NCBI RefSeq assembly: GCF_016107575.1 | Contig: NZ_JABAST010000015.1 | Coordinates: 1-64,000, forward strand | Length of the DNA: 64,000 nucleotides | Reading direction: 5' to 3' | Source of the DNA: Psychrobacter faecalis | Lineage (GTDB): Bacteria > Pseudomonadota > Gammaproteobacteria > Pseudomonadales > Moraxellaceae | Shown here: positions 27,455-36,834 of the stretch, piece after piece | How positions within the stretch are numbered: the stretch's first letter is position 1 | How the letters are laid out: every line of letters starts with the position of its first letter | Program-made: the position numbers and the translations under genes | The notes under the pieces: generated by a model | The model's input: only the letters and a program-made list of their open reading frames with translations | Told to the model about the DNA's origin: nothing | Databases searched by the model: none

Positions 27455-29689
27455 TTATTTCTGCGCATCATCTGCCAAATGCAACGGCAGATAAAAAGAC
27501 ACTTGCGCACCTACCCTGTTTGCTAATGGATGAGTGTTTTCCATTTTTATCAAGCGCACTTTACCATTTAACGACCGCTTTAAGCGTTGCTGATAACCAT
27601 CTAACGCTTGTATAGTATTAAGCTCCTGCTGGAATTCGATATTGCCAAGCTGCATCATACCGCCAATTGACTTGCACAAACGCTGACATATCATCAGCCC
27701 CAAGCCTAAACCATTTTCTTTGGTCGATTTGGTGGCGTATTTATTAGTCAGACGCTGTTGTGATTGACCCTCAACTAACTGCTGATTACCCTCTAACGGT
27801 TTATGGTCAAGCAACTGCGCCTCATCAAAACCGCCTGCATCATCGGTTATATGCAATACGATATAAGATTTACCATTATAATCTTTTGCCTGACAACGTA
27901 ACATTATCTGCGTTGCCCCTTGCTGCTCGGCATTGAGCATACTATTCATCAATAACTGGTCAAGAACCAAGCTTGGCAACTGCAAAGTCTGGTAGTCACT
28001 CGCCAACCAAAAGCCAATACTTGAGGCTTTTTCACCAAGTAGCAATATACACTGCGCATAGGTGGTGACGATGTCCACTTGAACGTTGTTCGGCTGCGAG
28101 CGCCCTGCCCAGCGCCGAATATTACTGATAACAGCCGCGACCCGTTCGGTTTCATTAACAATTTGCTGTAACGCACTTTCTGTCGCTTGTTTGTCTATTG
28201 CTTGCTTTTCTAGCACTTGCTTGTCCGTTAGGGTCTTTTCTAGCGCATTCAAACTATGGGCAGAGTTTTTATCCAGCACCGTACTTTCTTTACCGTCTTG
28301 GCGGCTGACACTGCTTTGACTGCGAATAAGTAAGCCTTGCGCATAATTTTGAATGGTCGCCAGCGGCTGATTGATTTCATGGGCGATGGATCCACTCATC
28401 TCACCGATGACAGCGAAGCGTTCTGATTGACGTAGCTGCTGGTCATAATCACGAATCAGTTGATTTTGCAGAATGATTTTTTGCCGTCGTCGCCATGCCA
28501 GCCAGCTCATCCACGCATAATTCACCGTTGATATCAGTACAATTAAAACGATAACTGCCATCCACAATCGATGCGCCTTTACCCAATCGACCATATGCGC
28601 GCCCAGCTGCTTTTGTGCTGGATGACGATTCATATCATAAAGGATACGTTCAGCATCGCTACTCGATTCGGCTGGTAGCCAGTGCTGTCCTATCCCTAAC
28701 GACTCTTGCTCTGGTTGACTCTTTCCATATTGACTCAAACCAAATAAATTTTGATTGATTTGCCGAATCAAGGCAGCTGGCGTTTGCTCGGTCGCCGCCA
28801 ATGTCCAATTGGGATATATCTTTGTTGAAGACTGACAGCTAGAAGCGGTCGCCACAGGGTGAATAAGTCGGTATTGTTTTTTGCTAATCTTCCCTTGCTG
28901 CGCCATCTCTTCCATCAAACAAAGTGGCGCAATCGCTGCATCTACACTGCCACTCGCCAATGCATGTAAGGTACGCTCAATAGGATAACCGACGAACTGG
29001 GTCTGATAACGGTTGGATGGCATACCGTTTTGTTGTAATAAATGCGCGACGAGCAGATAACCACCAAAAGCCTCACTGTCGACGGCAGCAATTTTACGCT
29101 GCTGCAAATCTTGCAGCTGATAAATGCCGCTGTCTGCCTTTACCCAAAGAGCACTAGCGACGGCTTCCATGGCGCTGGGCTCTTTTAACTGCCTATCTTG
29201 AGACAGTTTATTAAATTCATTAGCTAGATTAACCGTTGTAGAAAGCGGCTTATCAACGGTTTTATTGAAACCTTTTTCATGAAAAGCTTTTTCCTTAAAG
29301 TTTTTACCATTGATATCAGCAGGCGCATGCAATTGAGCGGTCTCTGTATCAGCTTGCAAGGTCGCAAGCCAGCGCCAATGGGTGGTATTCATTTTAATCA
29401 GTTGAACTTGTGGTCCAAGCACTAGGGCAAACTGCTGCGCTTCGATTTCCTGCTGCCAATTTTCTAACGCTAGCGGCACCAAGACCACAGTGTCTTCTCG
29501 GAGTTGCTCATTAAGTTGATTAAGCCAAGGTTGCCAACGCTCTTGCGCAGCCGTTTCCCCTTGCGGCGCCAGCACGCCTAAATAGTAGGTTTGTGCATTG
29601 GCACTGGCTAGCATTAACCAAGTAAAGGACGCTACCACGACAAGAAAATAAGCCTTCAAGCTCGCCCAGACTTTAGACTTTTTATCCAT
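27455..29689 (-). CDS. TtrS-like sensor histidine kinase with PhnD-type periplasmic domain
   Basis: A 744-residue membrane kinase. Residues 10-32 form a signal/membrane segment. About 33-365 is a PhnD-like periplasmic binding domain with LGVLAPQGE, FGGYLLVAHLLQQNG and CQSSTKIYPNW, resembling tetrathionate sensor TtrS. A second membrane helix is at about 372-392. The kinase core has H-box IAHEINQPLATIQ (about 436), N-box LLMNSMLNAEQ, DDAGGFDEA and NGLGLGLMI. Two low-complexity regions (about 165-195 and 460-500, Lys/Asp/Thr-rich) look like insertions. The locus is divergent from the tri-heme cytochrome and tsdA genes, whose product tetrathionate is the TtrS ligand in enteric bacteria. Ligand here inferred, not shown. 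Confidence 0.85.
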   Translation of the reverse strand: MDKKSKVWASLKAYFLVVVASFTWLMLASANAQTYYLGVLAPQGETAAQERWQPWLNQLNEQLREDTVVLVPLALENWQQEIEAQQFALVLGPQVQLIKMNTTHWRWLATLQADTETAQLHAPADINGKNFKEKAFHEKGFNKTVDKPLSTTVNLANEFNKLSQDRQLKEPSAMEAVASALWVKADSGIYQLQDLQQRKIAAVDSEAFGGYLLVAHLLQQNGMPSNRYQTQFVGYPIERTLHALASGSVDAAIAPLCLMEEMAQQGKISKKQYRLIHPVATASSCQSSTKIYPNWTLAATEQTPAALIRQINQNLFGLSQYGKSQPEQESLGIGQHWLPAESSSDAERILYDMNRHPAQKQLGAHMVDWVKAHRLWMAVIVLIVLISTVNYAWMSWLAWRRRQKIILQNQLIRDYDQQLRQSERFAVIGEMSGSIAHEINQPLATIQNYAQGLLIRSQSSVSRQDGKESTVLDKNSAHSLNALEKTLTDKQVLEKQAIDKQATESALQQIVNETERVAAVISNIRRWAGRSQPNNVQVDIVTTYAQCILLLGEKASSIGFWLASDYQTLQLPSLVLDQLLMNSMLNAEQQGATQIMLRCQAKDYNGKSYIVLHITDDAGGFDEAQLLDHKPLEGNQQLVEGQSQQRLTNKYATKSTKENGLGLGLMICQRLCKSIGGMMQLGNIEFQQELNTIQALDGYQQRLKRSLNGKVRLIKMENTHPLANRVGAQVSFYLPLHLADDAQK

Positions 29690-29925
29690 ACACCTAGCCT
29701 TACAATTGAGCTATCAAACCTTCATTATAAATTAAAACCATAATTATAATGTGGTTTTCCACAATATCACAATGTTACACGCTCCTCTATACTGAATGAC
29801 AATCGTGTAACTTTTCATTCACTAAGCTTAAATCCTAAATGTTTCATAGGACTATCTAATAGTCCTCATAGAATGTATATGACGAATGAGAAGCTTAGTA
29901 AAAATATCTTATGGAGGGCAGGCTT
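29690..29925. promoter_or_regulatory. Divergent control region with two inverted repeats
   Basis: Two symmetric elements are visible: GTTACAC (29774-29780) with GTGTAAC (29805-29811), and AGGACTAT-cta-ATAGTCCT (29848-29866). They lie between the sensor kinase and cytochrome genes, where a response regulator would act. Neither can be assigned to a known box. Confidence 0.5.
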
Positions 29926-31302
29926 ATGAAAAAGTGGCTATTAATCATTATTATGGCAGCCATTGTCGGGCTGATTTTAGCGTTTATTATTGGGCAAATA
30001 CTGCCTAATATGCGCACAACCAGCAGTGACATTGAGGTTAATGTCACCGACCCTGCGCTTATTAAACAAGGCGAATACATCGCGCGTACTGCTGACTGTG
30101 TCGCCTGCCATACGACGCTTGACGGGGAGAACTATGCCGGTGGTCTGCCTATGCTGACGCCGCTAGGTGCCATTTATTCAACCAACATTACCCCTGATAA
30201 AGAAACCGGTATTGGTCAATATACCTTTAGCGACTTTAAAAATGCCGTCAAGCATGGCGTGCGCCGTGATAATAAAGCGCTATATCCTGCCATGCCCTAT
30301 CCGTCTTATCAGCTTATGCCAGAGGAAGATTTGGCCGCGATGTATGCCTATTTTATGTCTGACGTCAAACCGGTCAAGCAAGCCAACTTAAAAAGTGAGT
30401 TGCCGCCAATAGCCAATTGGCGCTGGCCGCTGGCTTATTGGCAAGCACTGTTTGACCCAAAACGTGACTTTGTGCCAGAAACTGATGATGCGCTATTGAC
30501 CCGTGGCCAGTATCTAATAGAAGGTCCTGGACACTGCGGCTCTTGTCATACTGAGCGCGGTATCGGTTTCCAAGAAATCGCCTTAAACAATGCCGACTCA
30601 GAAGAATATTTGAGCGGGGCGGTTATCGATGGTTGGCGCGCCAAAAGTATCCGCGGTGAGCATCGCGGTTTGGCTACGTGGACCGTCGCAGAATTAAATG
30701 ATTTCTTTAAAACCGGTCGTACTGACACCACGGCTGCTTTTGGCGCCATGGCCGAAGTGGTCGAGCACAGCACGCAATATATGACAAACTATGATATCAA
30801 CGCCATGTCATCTTATCTAAAAACCTTAACGCCAGCGCCCAATAAAGAAAAAACCTTGCCGGCGAAAAAAGACATTACCACGCAAAAACTGCTTGATGGC
30901 AATTATGATTCGCGCGGCTCGATTCTATACGCCGAGTATTGCCAAGTTTGTCACCGTGCTGATGGTAAAGGCGTGGCGCGTATCTTCCCAGCCCTTGATG
31001 GCAATAGTGCGGTATATGCGAAAAATGCCGACTCGGTACTCCAAATCACCTTGAGCGGTGGCCGCATGCCAGAAACCCCGCACGACCGCATGGCCTTTAC
31101 CATGCCTGAATTTATTAACCTGAGTGATGCCGATGTGGCGGAAGTGGTCAACTATGTCCGTAATAGCTGGACCAACCAAGCACCTGAAATCGATGTCGAT
31201 GATGTGGTAAAAATGCGCGCTTTTCTTGCCAAAAAACCAAAGACCAGTACCGATATCGCCCCAGACTTAAGTATTGATGCGCAAACAAAAGGAGCAAAAT
31301 AA
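29926..31302 (+). CDS. Tri-heme membrane-anchored cytochrome c
   Basis: A 458-residue protein with an uncleaved-looking N-terminal membrane anchor (residues 3-25) and three covalent heme motifs: CVACH (about 57), CGSCH (about 205) and CQVCH (about 340). The overall form resembles cytochrome subunits of membrane alcohol/gluconate dehydrogenases (AdhB-like). No dehydrogenase subunit is adjacent; instead the stop overlaps the tsdA start (TAATG), so it likely takes electrons from TsdA or passes them to an oxidase. This role is inference. GGAGG lies eight bases before ATG 29926; an earlier in-frame start overlaps the site. Confidence 0.85.
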   Translation: MKKWLLIIIMAAIVGLILAFIIGQILPNMRTTSSDIEVNVTDPALIKQGEYIARTADCVACHTTLDGENYAGGLPMLTPLGAIYSTNITPDKETGIGQYTFSDFKNAVKHGVRRDNKALYPAMPYPSYQLMPEEDLAAMYAYFMSDVKPVKQANLKSELPPIANWRWPLAYWQALFDPKRDFVPETDDALLTRGQYLIEGPGHCGSCHTERGIGFQEIALNNADSEEYLSGAVIDGWRAKSIRGEHRGLATWTVAELNDFFKTGRTDTTAAFGAMAEVVEHSTQYMTNYDINAMSSYLKTLTPAPNKEKTLPAKKDITTQKLLDGNYDSRGSILYAEYCQVCHRADGKGVARIFPALDGNSAVYAKNADSVLQITLSGGRMPETPHDRMAFTMPEFINLSDADVAEVVNYVRNSWTNQAPEIDVDDVVKMRAFLAKKPKTSTDIAPDLSIDAQTKGAK

Positions 31303-32270
31303 TGAAAAACTCTCCACTCAACTTGCCTGCTATTGTTAGCGTAATCTCTCAGAAAATAAAAATGGGCAAACTAACCACCGCTGCCCTGACTGCTTCAGCG
31401 CTTAGTATCGCCGCTATTAGTAGTGGCTGCTCACAGCCCGAGCCTACTGAGCAAAACGCGCCTAAATATGGCTTAGTTACTGCTGATGATGCCAACGAAG
31501 ACATCGGTACTTATGTACTGCCGCAAGATACTTCTATCTTGGATGAGCCAAACGCTGATGAAATCTTTTATGGTAAGCGATTATTAAACGAAACCAAGCG
31601 CTTATTACCCGAGCACGTTGGCGCGCAAATGAACTGTAATAGCTGTCATATTTCGCAAGGTAAAATCCCCCTTGGCGACCCGTATATCAACAGTTACAAC
31701 TTCTACCCGCGTGTGATGCCACGCGCAGGTAAAGAAATCGATTTAATCAAACGCATCAATGGCTGTTTTCAGCGTTCGATGAATGGCAAACCATTAAAAC
31801 CTGAATCCCCTGAAATGCTAGCAATGTTGGCCTATATGAAATGGCTGTCCCAAAATACGCCGAAAGAACAAAAGGTCGATATCCAAAACGCGGGTAAAGT
31901 GGATGAATCCTTGGTCGGTAACCCTGTACGCGGTAAAAAAATATACCAAGTACAATGCGCCACCTGTCATGGTGATAACGGCGAAGGCATGAAAGACAGT
32001 CGCGGTGATATTGTCTTCCCACCATTATGGGGCGATGAATCCTTTAATATCGGTGCGGGCATGGCGCGTACTTATAAAGCGGCGGCTTTTGTGAAATACA
32101 ATATGCCGATGGGCATTCAAACCAAAGGTCTATGGGGTCATGGCAATGTGCTCAGTGATCAAGACGCCATCGATGTCGCTGAATTTTTTACCCATCAACC
32201 GCGTCCTGACTTTGCTGGCAAAGTAAACGACTGGCCTAATGGCAAAAAACCTAAAGATGCGCGTTATTAA
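31302..32270 (+). CDS. tsdA: Di-heme thiosulfate dehydrogenase TsdA
   Basis: Oxidises two thiosulfate to tetrathionate in the periplasm. The 322-residue protein has an N-terminal export signal ending near SSGC (possible lipoprotein), a first heme motif CNSCH (about 113-117), and a second CATCH (about 223-227). The diagnostic cysteine axial ligand of heme 1 is in INGCFQRSMNG, 39 residues after the first heme histidine, the same spacing as I recall for Allochromatium vinosum TsdA. PPLWGDESFNIGAGMAR is also typical. AAAGGAG precedes the ATG; a second in-frame ATG lies 20 codons downstream. Translationally coupled to the tri-heme cytochrome. Confidence 0.92.
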   Translation: MKNSPLNLPAIVSVISQKIKMGKLTTAALTASALSIAAISSGCSQPEPTEQNAPKYGLVTADDANEDIGTYVLPQDTSILDEPNADEIFYGKRLLNETKRLLPEHVGAQMNCNSCHISQGKIPLGDPYINSYNFYPRVMPRAGKEIDLIKRINGCFQRSMNGKPLKPESPEMLAMLAYMKWLSQNTPKEQKVDIQNAGKVDESLVGNPVRGKKIYQVQCATCHGDNGEGMKDSRGDIVFPPLWGDESFNIGAGMARTYKAAAFVKYNMPMGIQTKGLWGHGNVLSDQDAIDVAEFFTHQPRPDFAGKVNDWPNGKKPKDARY

Positions 32271-32314
32271 ATGCACTAACCTGACAACATATCAGTCATG
32301 CTGATTTTTAAAAT

Positions 32315-32354
32315 AAAAAAACCTCAAACGCCTGAATGACTTTGAGGTTTTTTG
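32315..32354 (+). terminator. Terminator of the cytochrome-tsdA operon
   Basis: AAAAAACCTCAAA and TTTGAGGTTTTTT arms with a 12-base loop, 45 bases after tsdA. Confidence 0.93.
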
Positions 32355-32470
32355 TTATCTATGGTTAATGCGACTAAAAAATTTTGACCAGCCATTATAT
32401 AGTAGTGCTTAAGGCAATGACTTTTATTACAGTCATACTTACTTATCGCCATTCGCTTATGAGGTCTATC

Positions 32471-34867
32471 ATGCGTAAAATTCCTATTTACTCTCACCCT
32501 GCAGCTGGTTGGCCAGCTTTGGTTGCTTCTACTCGTAAGTTAATGGATTATAAGGCTTTTTTGCGTGGCAGCATAAGTATCTTGCATAGCAACCAGCCCA
32601 ACGGCGGCTTTGACTGTCCGGGCTGTGCATGGCCAGATCATAAGACCCATAAAAGCCTTGATGTCTGTGAAACGGGTATTAAAGTCATTGCTAGTGAAAC
32701 GATGAGTAGGCGCGCCGATGCCGCATTTTTTGCCAAACATAGCGTTAAAGAACTACAAGGCTGGTCAGGCTACGAGCTTGAGCACAGCGGCCGCTTATCA
32801 GAGCCGTTATATTATGATGCGGGGCAAGACCGCTATGTGGCGATTTCTTGGCAGGCAGCGTATGAGCGTATCGCCGAGACATTACAGAATCTCGATTCGC
32901 CAGATGAAGCGTTATTTTACACCTCAGGACGCGTCACTAACGAGCCTGCTTTTATGTATCAATTGTTCGTACGCTGTTTTGGCACCAATAATTTGCCAGA
33001 TTGCTCAAATATGTGTCACGAGCCAACGTCAGTGATGCTCGGTAAACAGTTAGGCGTCGGTAAAGCCACGGTGGTTTTGGAAGATTTTGAACAGGCGAAG
33101 CTAATTATGCTGTTTGGGCAAAATCCTGCCACCAATCATCCGCGTATGCTTGAGATGCTGGCACACGCTCATAAGCAAGGCTGCAAAATCATCTCTATCA
33201 ATCCGATGCGGGAGCAAGGTTTAAGCAAGTTTAGAAATCCACAAAAACCTACCCATATGGCCGCAGGGCAAAGTGATGAAATGGTTGATGAAGTCATTCA
33301 AATTCAAATCGGTGGTGATACCGCTTTATTGACGGGCTTGGCCAAATGGCTGACCAAAAATGGCAAAATTGATAATGATTTTATTGAGCAGCACACATCA
33401 GGTTATGAGGCGCTCGATACTTGGTTACGCCAGCAGTCTTGGGCAGAGGTAGAGCGTGGCTGCGGTATTAGTAAAGCAGACATTATCAAACTTGCCAAAC
33501 TTGTTGCTGATAGCCCAGCAACCATTTGTACCTGGGGCATGGGTATTACCCAACATGTCCAAGGCGAAGATAACGTCGCCATGATTACCAATTTGTTGCT
33601 ACTCATGGGGATGATTGGGGTCGATGGCGCAGGCGCCTCACCGGTGCGTGGTCACTCCAATGTGCAGGGCGATCGCACCATGGGTATCCATGAGCGCCCT
33701 AAACAGAGCTTACTTGATAGCCTTGAGCGCGTGTTCAAGCGCCCTATGCCACAAGAAGATGGGCTTGATGTCATCGCTGGCGCAAAAGCATTAATGCAAG
33801 GTAAGCTCAAAGCTTTTATCAGCATGGGCGGTAATTATGCCGTTGCCGCGCCCGATAAAAGTGCGATTCAAACGGTCTTAACCACTACCGAACTCAATGT
33901 TTTCATCGGCACCAAACTTAATGAAACTATGCTATATCCGGGTAAAAATAACCTTATCTTACCTTGTATCAGTCGTACCGAACGCTTAGTAACGGAAAAA
34001 GGTGAGCAGTTCGCGACGATTGAAGACTCTATGTGCCAAATTGTTCCTACGCGCGGTCGCATTGAGCCGATTAGTGATAATTTAAAATCTGAAGCGCAAA
34101 TTGTGGCCGATATGGCAACCCACGCGCTTGACGCTGATTCGTCTATTCCATGGCAAACAATGAGCAGCGACTTTGATATCATCCGTAATTATATCGCTCA
34201 AGCGATTGAAGGCTTTGAGAATTTTAACGATCGTATTCGTGAAAACGAGCGCGGTTTTCATTTATACCACCCTGCCCGTCATCGCGTTTGGAATACCGAT
34301 AGCGGCAAAGCGCAGTTTGAAGTCCCACAATATCCCATTACTTATGTCGCAGCACAGATGGCAGAAACCACATCGAGCTATCATAGCCATGCTAAAAATA
34401 ACAATGCTAAAAGTGACCATAGCAAAAATAATGAACCCGCGATTCATCCAAGCAATAGCGATCACAATCCAACCCAAAGCGCTGAGCAAAAAGTATGGCA
34501 GCTAACCAGTGTCCGCAGTCATGATCAATTTAACACCATGATTTTTGGTCATCAAGACCGCTATCGCCAGACCAACCGCCGCGACGTGTTATTTATGCAT
34601 CCCGATGAAATCAAGCGTTTAGGTTGGCAAAAAGGCGATAGTGTTATGGTATCGCGTCAAGACAGTCAAGATGAACAGCGCACCTTAGGTCCATTAATAC
34701 TGACTGAGATGGATATCGCTGCCAATGCAGTGGCGACTTATTATCCTGAATGTAACGACCTTATCGACTTAGACACTCACGCGCCAGACTCAAGGACGCC
34801 TTCTTATAAATCCGTTACCGTTGTTTTGCAGCGCGTTACTGAAAACACACTAGCTGCCAGCGCTTAA
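32471..34867 (+). CDS. FdhF/YdeP family molybdopterin oxidoreductase
   Basis: A 798-residue cytoplasmic molybdopterin-guanine-dinucleotide enzyme of the YdeP type, related to the formate dehydrogenase alpha subunit. The N-terminal AGWPAL and GGFDCPGCAWPD (about residues 50-60) mark the YdeP group and offer two cysteines for a cluster. Molybdopterin-binding segments include FGQNPATNHPRM, GADGASPVRGHSNVQGDRTMG-like loop around 390-415, and the C-terminal molydop-binding domain from about 675. A Asn/His/Lys/Ser-rich linker (about 650-685) looks lineage-specific. The start 32471 has GAGG seven bases upstream. Substrate unknown; YdeP aids acid resistance in E. coli. fdhD follows. Confidence 0.87.
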   Translation: MRKIPIYSHPAAGWPALVASTRKLMDYKAFLRGSISILHSNQPNGGFDCPGCAWPDHKTHKSLDVCETGIKVIASETMSRRADAAFFAKHSVKELQGWSGYELEHSGRLSEPLYYDAGQDRYVAISWQAAYERIAETLQNLDSPDEALFYTSGRVTNEPAFMYQLFVRCFGTNNLPDCSNMCHEPTSVMLGKQLGVGKATVVLEDFEQAKLIMLFGQNPATNHPRMLEMLAHAHKQGCKIISINPMREQGLSKFRNPQKPTHMAAGQSDEMVDEVIQIQIGGDTALLTGLAKWLTKNGKIDNDFIEQHTSGYEALDTWLRQQSWAEVERGCGISKADIIKLAKLVADSPATICTWGMGITQHVQGEDNVAMITNLLLLMGMIGVDGAGASPVRGHSNVQGDRTMGIHERPKQSLLDSLERVFKRPMPQEDGLDVIAGAKALMQGKLKAFISMGGNYAVAAPDKSAIQTVLTTTELNVFIGTKLNETMLYPGKNNLILPCISRTERLVTEKGEQFATIEDSMCQIVPTRGRIEPISDNLKSEAQIVADMATHALDADSSIPWQTMSSDFDIIRNYIAQAIEGFENFNDRIRENERGFHLYHPARHRVWNTDSGKAQFEVPQYPITYVAAQMAETTSSYHSHAKNNNAKSDHSKNNEPAIHPSNSDHNPTQSAEQKVWQLTSVRSHDQFNTMIFGHQDRYRQTNRRDVLFMHPDEIKRLGWQKGDSVMVSRQDSQDEQRTLGPLILTEMDIAANAVATYYPECNDLIDLDTHAPDSRTPSYKSVTVVLQRVTENTLAASA

Positions 34868-34900
34868 CAAAGATAGTTTGATAAAGGAAATGGTTAAAAT

Positions 34901-35953
34901 ATGATGGTCAGTAAACATAACGTAGTTGCAGTAGAACCTTGGTTAAATGGCTCAGCGGCCGATTTAGAAACCAATGCTGATCATGCTGCTGCGCCAATAA
35001 TGGATATGCAGACCGTGCCTTTATCGCGCCTACATTTAACACAAAAACATGCTTATTTATCTACAGCAAATGTCTCTTCTAAAAATGCAGAAACAGAGGT
35101 TGATGACAAATCAGCGCTGCTGGCAGTAGAGGCAGCGGTTGCGATTGTCATTAATGGTATCCACTATGCGATATTGATGGCAAGCCCCTACCAGCTTGAG
35201 TATCTTGCTATTGGTTTTTTGTATAGCGAAGGATTGATTCATCATAGTCATGAATTATTAGAGTGGGAGGTAACGCAACTGACCGATATTGCCAGTTACC
35301 GAAAATTCACCAGTGATTTAACGGATGACTTACTTGATGAAAAGACGGCATTTGAGCAATTTTCAGCGCAGTTGCAAGACTATGATGTATATGTAGTAGA
35401 GCTGGTACTAAATCAGCGCTGTCATCAGCGTATTCAAGCGCAGAGGCGACAGCTAGCAGGACGTACAGGCTGCGGTATGTGCGGTATCACCGGGCTTTCG
35501 CAAGCGCTTCCCGATTTAAGTCATTATTTATCATCCAGCTTGCAACAAAAACAGTCAGAATCCTCCGTGCCCAGTCTTAATTATTTACTGCACATGCATC
35601 AGCAAATTAACGCCGCCCAGCATACCCATCAACTCACTGGTGCGGTACACGCTGCAGCCACCATGCAAGGCAAGGATTTGTATTTATTTGAAGACGTAGG
35701 GCGTCATAACGCACTTGATAAACTCATCGGTTGGCAATTGCGCAACAAGACCAAGCTGACATGCGTGGTGATGACCTCGCGATTGTCTATTGAGCTGGTA
35801 CAAAAATCCATTCGTAGCCACATTCCTTGGCTCGTTGGTATGTCGGCACCGACCAGTACTGCAGTACGCGTCGCTGAACACTATGGTTTGGGACTGGCAG
35901 GGTTTTTACGCGATGACCGAGTTACTTATTATACCAATTATAAAGACGCTTAA
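34901..35953 (+). CDS. fdhD: Formate dehydrogenase sulfurtransferase FdhD
   Basis: Transfers sulfur to the molybdenum cofactor of formate dehydrogenase-type enzymes. The 350-residue protein carries the CxxC sulfur-relay loop GCGMCGITG (about residues 190-198) and the conserved EDVGRHNALDKL and MTSRLSIELVQK blocks. The N-terminal 60 residues are longer than usual and polar. AAAGGAAA lies ten bases before adjacent ATG codons at 34901 and 34904. It is 33 bases downstream of the YdeP-type gene, which suggests that enzyme is its client. Confidence 0.93.
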   Translation: MMVSKHNVVAVEPWLNGSAADLETNADHAAAPIMDMQTVPLSRLHLTQKHAYLSTANVSSKNAETEVDDKSALLAVEAAVAIVINGIHYAILMASPYQLEYLAIGFLYSEGLIHHSHELLEWEVTQLTDIASYRKFTSDLTDDLLDEKTAFEQFSAQLQDYDVYVVELVLNQRCHQRIQAQRRQLAGRTGCGMCGITGLSQALPDLSHYLSSSLQQKQSESSVPSLNYLLHMHQQINAAQHTHQLTGAVHAAATMQGKDLYLFEDVGRHNALDKLIGWQLRNKTKLTCVVMTSRLSIELVQKSIRSHIPWLVGMSAPTSTAVRVAEHYGLGLAGFLRDDRVTYYTNYKDA

Positions 35954-36834
35954 AACAACAAGTTAGGGGCGACTCTTTTATTATATCCATTTAACTCTAT
36001 CACTAAACCGCTAAGCAATAACTATTTTCTACTTATTTTTACTTCAACTTAACTCTCCCTGTAAGTTCGTAAAAGAGCCCCTAGCCTTTATCGTTACCTT
36101 TCCTTAATACAAGAAAATTTGTTTAAACTTCATAGTTTCTCCTAACCTCTTCTGCTTATTAGGATCATTTTAATGACGACCTATTAGTTTATCTTAATGC
36201 TGGCTGACTAAAAAGTCTGCGGTAAAATTTGAGATAGCAGACAGAATAGGTTACTCTTACCGCACAAACATGTTACGAGAATTTAACATCGCTGTAGTTT
36301 TATTTATCAATGAGAAGTAAATACTGGCAATAACTGCCGTAAAAATTTACTTATTATCACGACAGCGGATGTTCGCTCACAAGCAATAAAGGGATGAAAA
36401 TCCATCCTAACTGTTGCTTAACGCAGCTACTATAAACAGCTCTATTTAGCACCGCTCAAGCAGTTTAGGCTCAGTGCTTATCCGTATTTTTGCTAGAGAT
36501 GCTTAGTCAATAAGCGTCTTTTAGCGTCTCGTTACTATCGAGTAGGCATCACTTGACAGCGTAATGGTCAATCCATTAACAGACGCCTATTGAGAGTTGC
36601 CGCCGTTATTTCTAAGACAAATTTTTAGTCTATATTTTTTGTCAAATATTTGTCTAACAGGCTGTGCTAAATGAAAAAGCGGCATCACATTTAACGTGAG
36701 CGTTTGGCTTGCCTCATTGCGTGCTTGTGCGCTGTATACAAGCAGCGAATAGAACCAATGCGTCCTATTACATTCCTAACAGTTTGTGGCATGACTTTTA
36801 TTGCAAACCTTTATTCTTCAAACAATTGCGAGGT
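35954..36834. other. Long gene-free region upstream of the symporter
   Basis: About 880 bases without a supported gene. It includes a spaced inverted repeat TTAGGGGCGACTCTTTTA-like (35962-35981) and TAAAAGAGCCCCTA (36070-36085). Near the symporter there is a pair AGACAAAT/ATTTGTCT (36615-36656) within an AT-rich stretch that could be a promoter or operator. The AUG-to-AUG distance suggests a long 5' leader, but I could not match it to a known riboswitch. Confidence 0.5.
35962..36087. repeat. Spaced inverted repeat after fdhD
   Basis: The left arm GTTAGGGGCGACTCTTTTA pairs with the right arm TAAAAGAGCCCCTAGCC apart from a two-base bulge, with about 88 bases between. It could act as a transcription end structure for fdhD or mark the ends of a small decayed element. 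Confidence 0.45.

Noticed and set aside
36200-36480. Possible riboswitch in the symporter leader
   Set aside because: Some local pairing, but no known riboswitch core could be recognised.
36671-36694. Seven-codon frame MKKRHHI before the symporter as a leader peptide
   Set aside because: Too short to support, no clear attenuator hairpin follows.
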